A DNA stretch of 64,000 nucleotides. Origin: Agapetus fuscipes (lineage: Eukaryota > Arthropoda > Insecta > Trichoptera > Glossosomatidae). The notes under the pieces were generated by a model, which searched no databases, was not told the origin of the DNA, and worked only from the letters and a program-made list of their open reading frames with translations. Positions 43,701 to 55,700 of the stretch are shown in pieces. The stretch covers positions 18,232,342 through 18,296,341 of the forward strand of contig OX637335.1 in assembly GCA_951799405.1 (NCBI GenBank). Direction: 5' to 3'. A program made the position numbers and the translations under genes. The first letter of the stretch is position 1. Every line of letters begins with the position of its first letter.

Positions 43701-46700
43701 TATGTGAAAGAATCTCACTTGAGTTAGTCGTATGCAAGCTTCCAACTGTCTTGTGGTCACTGGAGCATTACCAGAACTAGACTGTTTCCTGAGCATCAAA
43801 AAGAAATGCTGCAATGTTTGTTTCGCCTCATCATTCAATTTTGGATGCACATATTTCCTTGCGTATGCAATGTATTTTCTGAGCAAAGGAAGCGGCAGCG
43901 GATCAAACTCTTCTGTACTAGAAATCTTCAGGCGATCGCTGAAAACAGAATATCATGATAAATTCATACATGCCAATAAGTTTTAAATTTAATAGTAAAA
44001 TTTAGATGACCAAAGTCCGATATCTCTACATGCCACTGATATCTCTACATGCCACTGATTTTGAGTAATCAACATTTTTAATGTCGGCGATGGCGAACTT
44101 TGGAAGAAACCATTGACAAGCTTGTTTTCAGCCGAGATAATACCAGACATAGGAACGCAAAATGCAAACGCAAGTAAGCTACACATACAGTGCAACGTCT
44201 TGCGTGCGTAATCCCCGTAGGGGCCACATGTGGCAATATGGGATCTATTTATTTTTCGGAATAAGAGGGCCGGCCTCACACCAACCACTTTCAGCTGAAG
44301 GGGGGGTTTCCCTCTGGCGCTGGTTCTCATTTCTTGTGAAGGCTGAGTACACCTTGCCTGTATTTATTTTGGGTGTGAAATGGACACCAGCAGTAGCAAA
44401 GCAAATTTTGGAAATAGGTGACTCAACTAACCTTAGTGACTGGTGTTCAGAACATTCACTTTGCAGGGAGCTGGATATGTATGATCTATCACCAAATAAT
44501 TTAGGATTTTGTCCAGAATGTAAGGCGAGAACATGTTCTGATAGTAAAGCATCCATATGCTGTAAAATCAAAGAATTTATTGATTTATCCAAATAATCAA
44601 GATTCAATTATGTATGACAATTATTGCTGACAAAATTGTCAACTAGGTGTACCTCGTTCGGACGATCCAGCAATATAAAGACTAAGTCAAATCTTGATAA
44701 AAGCGGCCCACTCATGTGAAGATTTTCAGTTACAGTTTTAGATCTGAAAGAAAAGATATTCCCTAAAATAGACATTCATTCTAAAAGACACATTTCAAAC
44801 TATTTTTTTATTCAATCTGTCCCAAACTTTGCAAGAATCATATCAAAAATATTGTACATACTTCCTGAAAAATATGTTGAAATTAGATAAGTCCGTAGTT
44901 TAGTGGTTAGTGCTTTGGACTCGTAAATAGAAGGTAGTGGGTTCGAATCCCGGGGGAGCACAAAAAAGATCCCATTTATATTTTCAAATATGCTCTTCGC
45001 TGGGTGAAAATTTCATACACCTTTACCAAAGACCGGTCACTAAAGGTCCATCTAGCCTTACAGCAACTGGGTCTTGCTTGAGAATTGGCGCTTTCTAGGG
45101 CGACGACCAAGCTCACAGAGGGCTCTTGAGGTGTGATACACACAAAAACAGTGCTCACTAAAGTAAATCATCCTAATATTATTATTATTGATGATGAGGA
45201 TGCCTTCTGAGAAGAAATACTGGACCATGGTCTACAAGCCCGGAAGAATGGATGCTGTATCCTCATCATCATCATCTGAAGCCGGCCATGAAAGCCTAAA
45301 AACATTATTATTATTGTTTTTAGGCTTTCACAGCCGGATTCAGATGCTTAATTTTTTGGTTCCAGGTTATGACCGTGGTCCATAGTTTTTCCTTCTTTTC
45401 TTCTTTTTTCGTTTACTTCTTTCTTGATACTGAGCTGAGGTTTCGTCTCCTCTGTGGGTGACTTCTTCGGAGCTCTGCTCTTTTCGAAGCAGAAGCGAGC
45501 GTCAGCTGAAAGTCTTCAAGAAGTGTCAAGAAAGAAGAAAAAGAAAAAATAAGAAAAGGAGCAAAAACTATGGACCACGGTCAAAACCCGGAATCAAAAT
45601 ATCAAACATTATTATTATCCTATTTTATGTATTAAGATTATTCTGTTAAGTATCGCCACCTATCATAGTGCCCTTGCGTTGGATTAGCCGCAGCCAGGAC
45701 AGTCGGATTAGCACGTAATCGGCACACCACCCCTCCCCTGGCCACGCTCAGCGTCCCCTGCTCCATGGCCTCCAGCAGGGAACCGTGGCCGGCCGCCGAC
45801 AGCTTGTCCAGCTCATCCACGCAGCAGGCTCCCCCGTCGGCCAGCACCAGAGCCCCCGCCTCCAGGGTGAAGCCTCCGCCCTCGGAGCGGGTGAGGGAGA
45901 CGGTTAATCCTGTGGCGGTGCAAGCGTTGCCACAGACGTAAACTCCTAGAAGAAAATACTGTTAAATTATGTAGGTGCAAAGGCAATGGGGTCGGTGAAA
46001 CAAAAAGGGAGAAACAATTGTAATGTCATCTGGCCAGGTTGTTAGGGGAAAAGCTAACTTTTATTTTTTTCCAATAGATTTGTGAAGAGAAATGCAATTC
46101 ACCAATCTAGAAAGGTCAGAAACAGGTATTAACATCATCAGTTAAGTATAATTCATTATTTTTATATTAATGAATTATTAATTTACCCAATAAAGTCTGT
46201 TGAACCAGGGTCGAGGAGCCAGATGGGAATCAAACCAGCAATATATTATTTCAAATACAAGATAAGCGACATGACCCTGTTGACCATGGCGCCGAGGTTC
46301 ATCTTTGTATAATACTATATTATTGGTTACTAAGGATCCTACTCACATAGACCTGTGACATCTGCCCTCCAAAATAAATTTGACACTTGGTGCAAACATC
46401 ATGAAAATAGGTATCATAAAAAAAGTCAGCACCATAATTCCACTCATGTGCCTATTGGTATTACTGCACAGCACGAGTGTCTTCTACTTATTCCTAAGAA
46501 ATAAAATGCATTTTTTTCTATAGCGTCTTTTCGTGACTGTATTCACCTCAAAGGTGCTTCGTGTGTGACTGCACACAGTTGGGTTTTTCTCTTAGCACTC
46601 CTAGCTATCCTGACATAATTCTCTTAGTTCATTCATATCCATACCTTTCTTCATCATTTCCTTATTTTACATTCACTCTGTATAACCCGTACCCTTAACA

Positions 46701-49700
46701 GTCAATAATATACAAACCTCTTGGGGCAGCCAACGTAACAGCCTGTAAGAGTTGAGATTTTCCCAGACCCGGATCGCCCACAATGAGAACATGCGGATTG
46801 GCACGGGAACCCCCTTCCACCTCAGTGCCTCCCATCAAACCCAAGATTAGGCCGGCCTTCACCATCTCCTGGCCAAATATGCTCGGACACAGCGACTGCA
46901 CAATGAGACGGAAAACATTCTTGCAATCGTGGATTTCCTGCAAGTAAAAGAATGATTGCAAAATTTTCCATATTAAGATCATTGCTTCATAATTTTCTTT
47001 GTGATACAGCTGAAGAGTCTTTCCAATATTACATTACACTTTGGTGAAACCCGAGCCAAAACACGGATTGAAAAACCGGTAAGAGGACTGAAAACACTTT
47101 TGGGAGGGTGTGCATTTCCACCTAACACCTGGTACCATCTGCCTCATCATGTGAGAGAGATAGATGACCTTGAGACATTCCGAAATGGATTGAAGAAAAG
47201 CGATTTTCTGGCATCATTTGCACAAGCGCCCTTGGAGTGACTACATCACGAAACGGCGCTTTAAAGAAATCATCAACTCATCATGTTGCCATAGTCGGAG
47301 TTGGAGCTTATGAACGTTTCACCTATATCTGCAATGGGCTTCTTCAGCGTAACAATGATGTACTGTGATTTCGATGATGATCTAAATCTAAATCTAAGCT
47401 GCAAAGATATGTATTATTTGAGATTCATATTAAATGCATGCCCACAAGCAGACACGCATAATTTCGCGCTCACACATGCCGCATGTGGACCTACAATATA
47501 AAAAACCCAATCTCAAATGAACAAAAGCCCTGCAACTCTTGCCGACCTTCCCTGAAACAGATGATGATGGATGTTTTTTTTCCTGTGGCGCCATTTAATG
47601 GTCCAGGACCATCTCAAGGGTGCCATGGCTTCTGGCGATACTGTTATGAAAATTGATGATACTGTTATTTTGCTGTTATTTCCTCCCCAAAACACAAGCT
47701 ATGCTTACTTTGGGGAGTATTTATTGTAATTAGATTTTTAAAATTTATTTTTATTGTAATACTTTGTACATATTGATAAAAACAATAAAGACCTTATGAA
47801 TTATGAATTATGTTATGAAAATTGAGAGTTTACTTGGGATATAAGAAAAATAAAGCAAACAGTTATTTAGAAGAGCAAACACGCTACCAGTACGCAACGA
47901 TCAGTCACTGAGCGCGGATGTCACATTGTATTTTGCTACAACTTTTCTTTGATGCCGAGCATTTTTTTATGTCCAAATTAAAAATGTTACAGAAAAATTG
48001 ATTGAATGCTTTCGGAAAAAATGGTGCTTGGATACAAGAAACGGTGCTTGTTGCGGACGCAGCGAGCTTCAGATATTTGTGTTAAGCCAAGGTCCTTCTT
48101 AGGGCAACCACTAAAAGTGCGATAATTGCGGCGACCTCGGGATGTGTAATGTGAAATGTGGACCCTTAATAAAGAAACACTTCAACTTCAGGGTCCACTA
48201 TCACAAATACCGGGAAAGCTCTTAGTTTAGCAATTATTGATAAAAATACAGATTTTGTCTCGTTTGTGCCGACACTCCCACGCCCCATCCCTATTTGTGA
48301 GAATTCCCGTTATCCTTTGTCCCGTTATCCCTATTGTTTCCTAGAATATAAATATGCGTATGTTCTTTGAAATAAATCACTTGTTCTCCGACTTCTGACT
48401 TCTTACTACTACTATGTTACGCTTTCTTCAGAACTTCGACCTGCCACTCTTCCGGACCAATTCTTCACATCTTCGATACAATGACCCACCGTTTTGCCCC
48501 CTGACATCGAGATTTTGAAAAATTGGAAAGGCTTGAATGCTTTCGGAAAAAATGGTGCTTGGATACAAGAAACGGTGCTTGTTGCGGACGCAGCGAGCTT
48601 GCCTTACAACCAGTTGACAGAGGAACAGTGAAGAGAAGACGGATCCAGTCCACCCGCGCCTGTAGAGCGTCAGCTACAGTGCTTATACAAGTTTCTTTAA
48701 GGAATCCTGTGCGGGAGAGATTTCAGAGACTCTAGGGATCTATGATACTTGTTGTAGTGCCACAGAGGTGTTGGTGATGTGGCGGTTGATGTCCTGATAC
48801 TTTGTTGCAGGGCTGTTAGCTGCGTAGTGTTTGTTGTTATGTAAATGTTTTCACAACGACAAGATTTTGCCAGATAATACGTAAAACAGCAACAACTTAC
48901 TTTCATCTGAGTTGCTGAACATCGTGACCAGGGAAGACGACTGAATAACGTCGAAGCCGTCCAAACACAATGTACACAGCATTGAAGTGTTAATGTTTCC
49001 TGTTTGACAAAGCCTTACAACTTATATTCTTTGTAATATGTTACCTCGATGCATTGGTAGTCCCTTAGCGTGAATGTGAGGGTGGAATGGTTGAGTGTCC
49101 GTTGACTGTGCACTGATATTGCTTCTAGATAGATTTGCATTAGTCTTGCTGCTTTCTTCCCTTCGTCGCTGCCTTTAGCTTCTGGTCGAACCTTTAAAAA
49201 AAACAATACAGAGTGCTTGCATTTCATAGCTCGATTTCGAATCCCACTGAGAGTGTCAGAAATGATTTCCTGTTTTGGTGTTTGTTCCAAAATATCCAAA
49301 ATAAAATACCAGCAAGGTTTACTCAGCCTTTACAAGACCAGCACAAGTACCAGCCCCCCAGGAGCTGGGAAACCCTCACTCCAACTGAAGTGGTAAGCAT
49401 AAGGCTACCTCACTCCAACTGAAGTGGTAAGCATAAGGCTACCTCACTCCAACTGAAGGGGTAAGCATAAGGCTACCTCACTCCAACTGAAGTGGTAAGC
49501 ATAAGGCTTGTTATGTTATTTTTAAATAACATAGAAAGAACAATCTCGAAGTGTACAGTGTGTTTTGTGGGCCGAACGGTCACGGGAGCGGCCGAACTGC
49601 GACGTGTAAACTAATCGGGCCGTCGCTCATCAGTTCTCGGCAAGGCGTGAAGAGAGTCAGACGTCGCGTCGGCGACCAAGCACCAAGCGGTGCAAGAGGG

Positions 49701-52700
49701 GGCATTACCATGGAGCTCCCTCCTCCCCATCTACTTGGATTTCCTGCCAGCAAGGCACCCGCCTTGTGGACCAAAGGCATAGGAGACATAGTGCATAGGA
49801 GCGCCCACCCAGGGGCTCCAACGTGTGGAGGCGTCCGCCTCGTGAGCCGCCGCTAGCCTGGGGCGCTGCCCTAGGCCTTCAGTTCGGAACTCCAGTCAAC
49901 AGAGTAGGGAGTGTTTTAGTGACAAGGTACAGGTCAGCCATTCCCTTATTTCCCCTTTTTCCCCCATATTACTAAAGTAAATAAACCCTTATTTGTTCAT
50001 GTTAAACTTATCTTTTAATATACAAACCTTCCCAAAATACAAGTAAGCAACACAAGGAAAGAACCCCACGCCCTGAGAGTGATGCTGATGATAGCTAGCC
50101 GGAGTAAGTATCCTGTAGGTACATCCTGGAAGATACCTTCCATTTGGAAACCTAACAGGCTACCTCACTCCAACTGAAGTGGTAAGCATAAGGCTACCTC
50201 ACTCCAACTGAAGTGGTAAGCATAAGGCTACCTTTAAAAATAAATAAGTTCCGCATTCGATAACGGATTTTAAGATGAACGATTACAAAGTGAACGCCTC
50301 TACAATCAATATAAATGGGTTCCACCCGCCACATGTGAAACCCTTCGGGGATAACGCGGCAAGAAGTTGCACAAAATTGTGTGTGTGCTTATTTGGGCCG
50401 GTTTTGGTTATTATGTTCTTGAAGCATATAATGAAAATACACATGAGGCATGTGCAAGTGCGAACTTGTACGTGTCTGGTTGTGAGAATGCATGTAATGT
50501 GAATCTCCAATGTAACATATCTTTGCAACTTAGATTAGATTAGATTAGAACCCATTTAAGCCTAGTGATCCGATTTCGGAACACTAGACTCATTCCGGTA
50601 TATTTTTTTTACTTCTTAAAAACAACAACAAATGGCGTTAGAAGTATCAAGTAGGTGATAGTACTAGTGTAGCTTGCTTGTGGTAAGTATTTGAACTTTC
50701 ATATACCTGTAACGAAGTTGTGATATATTTAGAAACATTGATATACTGATACCCTCTCTTCAAAAATGAGGAATGAGGACTTGGTTGAAGGTTTTTCTTT
50801 TTCGTTTTTATTCTCTTTTCAGTACAAGTTACAAACAGAACCGGTCTTCGGGCCAACAGGCCGACAAACCTTGTGACAAATTATTCCCTTTTTATTACAA
50901 CTAAACACATAAATTTTGTTACAGTAAATTCGGCTCGGCCGGTGTCCTGCCGAACGCCGGCCAATCAGCGTGTAGGGTTAAGTTTTGTCAAGGAGTTCGA
51001 CGGATGGCGAAATTCAGGGCCTGCACAAAAAAGTGTGCCGTATCAATTCCCACCATCTTCTGTTGACAAAACTTAACCCTCCTTACGCTCTCAACCCTTG
51101 CCACAGAATTTTCACCCCTGGCCACGGTTCCTTCATCCTTTTCCTTCTCTTCCGATGTTCGTGGAGAGGTGGTGCGCGCTGAAGGCGAGGCGTCGTATCC
51201 GGCGGCCTCGTGTACTGCTCGATCGGATCCTCCTCCTGCTTGTCGGGCGGTAACCTAAGCTGATCTAGGTGCACGTCTCTGCTGGTGCGGGGTGGCTGTT
51301 TCCTGGCCATCCCATGGCTCTGATTCCTCTTCGAGCCGGAGTCCTCTAGCACGAGTTGTCGTCCACTCTGCACCTCCATGCTGACTGGTTTCAAGTTCCT
51401 CTTGATCGTGTCAAACGTCGAGTCTTCCACTTCACACACTTGCGGGTGGGATTCGCGTTCAAAGTACAGCTCGTTCTCCAAAGAGTCATCTTCCATGTCT
51501 CTTGGCAGCGCGTCTGCCTCAGGCTCTGCATGGCTCCCATTCTGACCAGGGCAGAAGTGGCTGAATTCTGAAACTTCTGGAGCCAGTGTCTCTTCCACAC
51601 GTTGAGACTCCTCGACTGCTCTCAGAGTGTCCTCAGGAACTTCTGCGTCCCTCAGAATGCTGACACTTGCATGCTCCGGTTCACCTTCATCCTGGCTTGA
51701 TTCCGGTTGCGAAGGCTTCCCCTCACGGTCGGGGCAAGACCGGTCGAGATGTGGCCCTGAATAGTGCCAGTATGTCCGTGCGGTCTCTTGCTCGCTACCT
51801 GGCCGTGGCTGCCATGCCATTGGACGCTTTTTCTGGCCTGGTGACTGCCTTTCAGTCTGATGGTGATAGGCTGCTGGCTGCCAATCCCCTTGCCGTCGCC
51901 CTTCTTGCTGATGAGATCCGATGCTGCCCCTGCTTTCACAGCCTGCCGCAGCTGCGAGAAGCTTGCTCCAGGAGGCGCTGGCGCTCTGAAGTCTCGCCTG
52001 GCACTGCGGCAACAGGAGGTCCATGGTGTGCTGGATGACCTCCTGCTCCGAGTGCGTGCTGCAGAAGCGCTTGGCCAGCGCTCTCTTCCTCAGGATGAAT
52101 CCCATTGCCTCCTCCCCGAGCTCCTGCCGTCCATAGAGGTACAGGAAGTGGCCTCTCTCCCTCCTTGACTTGCTGTTGAATCTTCCCTCCAGGGCACATT
52201 CAACCTCCAGCCAGTCTGTCACTGGGAGCTCCGCCATCCAGGCAGCCGCCTCCCCCCTCAGCCAATCCATTGCCCACATCACCCATTCGCTCTCTGGGGT
52301 TGCATTCTCCTTGAAGTACGCCAGGGCTGACTCCAAAAATAGCCCTGGGTCTTCCTCCGGCTTCCCCGAAAATGGCATGGGGAGCCGTGCCACTGGCGTC
52401 CTGTATTCATTGACTGAAGCTCCCTGCTCCATCAAGTCATCACAGGGCCGCGCAGTCTTCATTGTCTTGCTTCTGGTTCTTTGTTGGGCGCCACAAGTCA
52501 GTCCTCCGGTACTTGGGTTGTCACTTTCCAAGTGACTTGGCCCCACGTTCGCGGCGTCAATTGATACCCTCTCTTCAAAAATGAGGAATGAGGACTTGGT
52601 TGAAGGTTTTTCTTTTTCGTTTTTATTCTCTTTTCAGTACAAGTTACAAACAGAACCGGTCTTCGGGCCAACAGGCCGACAAACCTTGTGACAAATTATT

Positions 52701-55700
52701 CCCTTTTTATTACAACTAAACACATAAATTTTGTTACAGTAAATTCGGCTCGGCCGGTGTCCTGCCGAACGCCGGCCAATCAGCGTGTAGGGTTAAGTTT
52801 TGTCAAGGAGTTCGACGGATGGCGAAATTCAGGGCCTGCACAAAAAAGTGTGCCGTATCAATACAATATTGGACGATTTCAGCAACGGTTTTTTCAACTT
52901 AGGTAATTATTACTTTTGCATTTTTGGTCCTGTGAAAACAATTTTTGACATTACTAATATAATTTACATACGCTTACGTGTTTTAGTCACAATATACAGA
53001 AATTATTGATATTGTCGTTATTATGGGCTTGCAAAGTCAGGTGTTCCGATTTTGGAACACTAGGCTCATGCGAGTACATATCACAGTCAATGCAGTACGG
53101 TACTGAAGAAAGTTTAGAGTGATGTTTCTTTATTTTAGCTACAAGTTTATTTAATTTAACAAAACATGACTCACATATGATGTCAAATTAAATAATAAAT
53201 ATAGTAAACTACTAAATTTAAAACATTCATAGGCCAAAGAGCTCCAATATTTTTTAATTACTTTTAGTAAAAACAGACCTTTCTCAAGATGTCGAAGCGC
53301 TTATTGTTTAATGAAATTGTGGAAATACTAGAAAGTAATATTAGAGCAAGGGATAATAATCATCGAACCCCCTAAAAAAGCAACAGTGCCAATTTCGGAT
53401 AAGAATTCTGGAGACGAAGAGAAGGTGGAACGATAAATAATCTACCAGGTTCTTTACTCTGAGCACCTGCATATTTAGTCCATGGTGGTGATTCTAATTT
53501 CGACTTGGATAATGAAGTAACCCTTGCTTCTATTGAGAAAAAACTTTTTCGAAAAAAGAAAAAAATAAAACTCCCTAAAGTTGAACGCCAATGGAAAAAC
53601 GCTGATTTAGATTCATGATCTCCAAAACAAAGGGTTCCGCAACTTTAACAGATAATCAGTGAAATATTGTCTGTAAGTGGCATGACAATAGTATTGTTAG
53701 TGTTGCCTCTTCAGGAGCTGGAATTAATCCTATAGGTCTAGTAAATCATTATTCTCAAAAAGAAAATACAGGTTCAACAGCCATACATGCTAAGATTATA
53801 TAACCAATATATGGAAGGTGTCGACAGAGCTGATGAAAATATTGCCAAGTATCGAGCTTTATATGGAGAAAGCAATGGTATTCGAGCCCTTTGTTCTTCT
53901 ATATAGAATAAATTTTACAAAATGCTTGGCAATTACGCAAAACATTTGAAGAAAACCCATTAGATCTCCTGGAGATTTGTGGCTAATGTAGTGTAAAAAT
54001 GTAGTCCGTGGGGCTTAGTGATCCGATCTCGGAACACCTTATATCTCAAAAACTAGAAACAACAAACAAAAAAAGTTACTTGAAAAAAACTTTTTTTACA
54101 CCATTTTATGTAACAATTATGAATTTCAGGAAAAAAATCGCAAAAAAAAAACCTCCGGTCTAAATGGGTTAAACACGTACCTGCACAATTCCAGTTACTG
54201 AAAGTAAATCACCAGGACAAGCTGAGCCTACTAAATCACTTTGTAGTTCAACTTCAATACTCCTAGGGACGGTTCCAGATAAACTCTGTAAAATATACAC
54301 AAAATTTCAATATATTTTGTGGTAAATATTGTACATAAACATATTGCCTTTTTCCAATATTGATAAAGGACATCCTTGACTTATAGGTAGGGACTGGAAA
54401 ATTTCGCGATCGCGATAAAACGAATTTATTCGCGAATTTTGGGATTTTTACGAAAATAACGCGAAATTTGAGGTTTTACGCAAATAACGCGAAATTTTAG
54501 GTTTTACGCAAATATCGCGAATTTTTGTATTTTTTGAAGGAATTGTGCGAAGTTTTACAACATATTTGAACAATCGTACCTAATCTTTGGAATTTTCTTC
54601 TTCATTATGCACATTTCTATTGTGATAGAATGACATTTAGGTACAACATTTAGGTGCATTGACATTTAGGTACCTACTTAAAATAAAAAAGTCTATGGTT
54701 GTTTGGTGTAAGCGTTGCCAACTTCATACCAATCAAACCCGTTGGCCACCTTGACTGCGCAGTTGACAGCTAACATACTCTGTGTTGCTAAACACGTGCT
54801 AACCTTAACAACGAATTCGCGAATTACTGAATTTGAGTTACAGTGAGCATTTCATCGATGGAGTTTGTTTGAGTGCCTATTTCAATAATATAGTTTATTG
54901 TATTTTTGCTGTGACACGGACCGTAATGCGTTTTTTTCACAATATCGTGACAGGAAACTTTTGGAGTGAATTTTGTTGTGTGGCTGGACATTTAATACGT
55001 TTTTTTTTCAATATTGTGACAGGACACTATCTTTGAGTGAATTTTATTGTGTGACAGGACACTTAATACGTTTTTTTTTCAATAGTGTGACAGGACACTA
55101 TCTTTGAGTGAATTTTATTGTATGACAGGACACTTAATACGTTTTTTTTTCTTCAAATTGTGACAGGACACTATCTTTGAGTGAATTTAATTGTGTGACA
55201 GGACACTTAATACGTTTTTATTTAATATTGCGACAGGACACGATCTTTGAGTGAATTTGGTTTTGTGACAGGACACCCAGTTGTATTATTTTGTATTGTG
55301 AGAAGACACTTTTTTTTGTGAAAGTATTGTAGTATTTTCAAGATGCCTAAAGTAGAAATATCAGCATACGTTCGGGCTTCACAGTTTACTGTGCATGGTT
55401 TTTATGCAGTGGATGACAAAGTTGTCATGTGTCGCTTATGCAACGCAACAGTTTCGTGGGAGAGAAAGGATTCCTGCGAAAAACATGTGCAAGGTGCAAA
55501 GCACAGGAAAATGAAAGACAAGCTGAACTGTCCTGGATCATCCAAGCAGACTTCAATCCTGACATCGATGAAGGAAAATACTTCAAGGAGTGAAGCTGTT
55601 GCTGGATTGGCCAAGAGCACAGTTGAGGCTTTCATAAAAGCCAACATCCCTTTGGAGAAATTGGATAACCCTCATTTCAGAGACTGGATGCACCAAAATA

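Larger units (their letters stand above)
50551..54168 (+). mobile_element. Decayed piggyBac-like transposon containing the Gag-only element
   Basis: Left end CCCATTTAAGCC, right end GGTCTAAATGGG, inverted. The right flank is TTAA (54169-54172), the piggyBac target; the left flank has degraded to AGAA. The motif GTGATCCGATYTCGGAACAC occurs near both ends. Transposase remnants lie at 53287-53990. The Gag-only LTR element (50747-52860) is inserted near the left end. The right end is 12 bases from the MCM8 splice donor at 54180. Confidence 0.82.

Noticed and set aside
49551..49856. 101-codon open frame in a GC-rich block
   Set aside because: It lies wholly inside the solo LTR; LTR GC-rich segments often give such frames and no domain is seen.
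50275..50528. Opposed 75- and 81-codon frames
   Set aside because: They span the end of SINE-2 and a LINE-A tail, both non-coding in every other copy.
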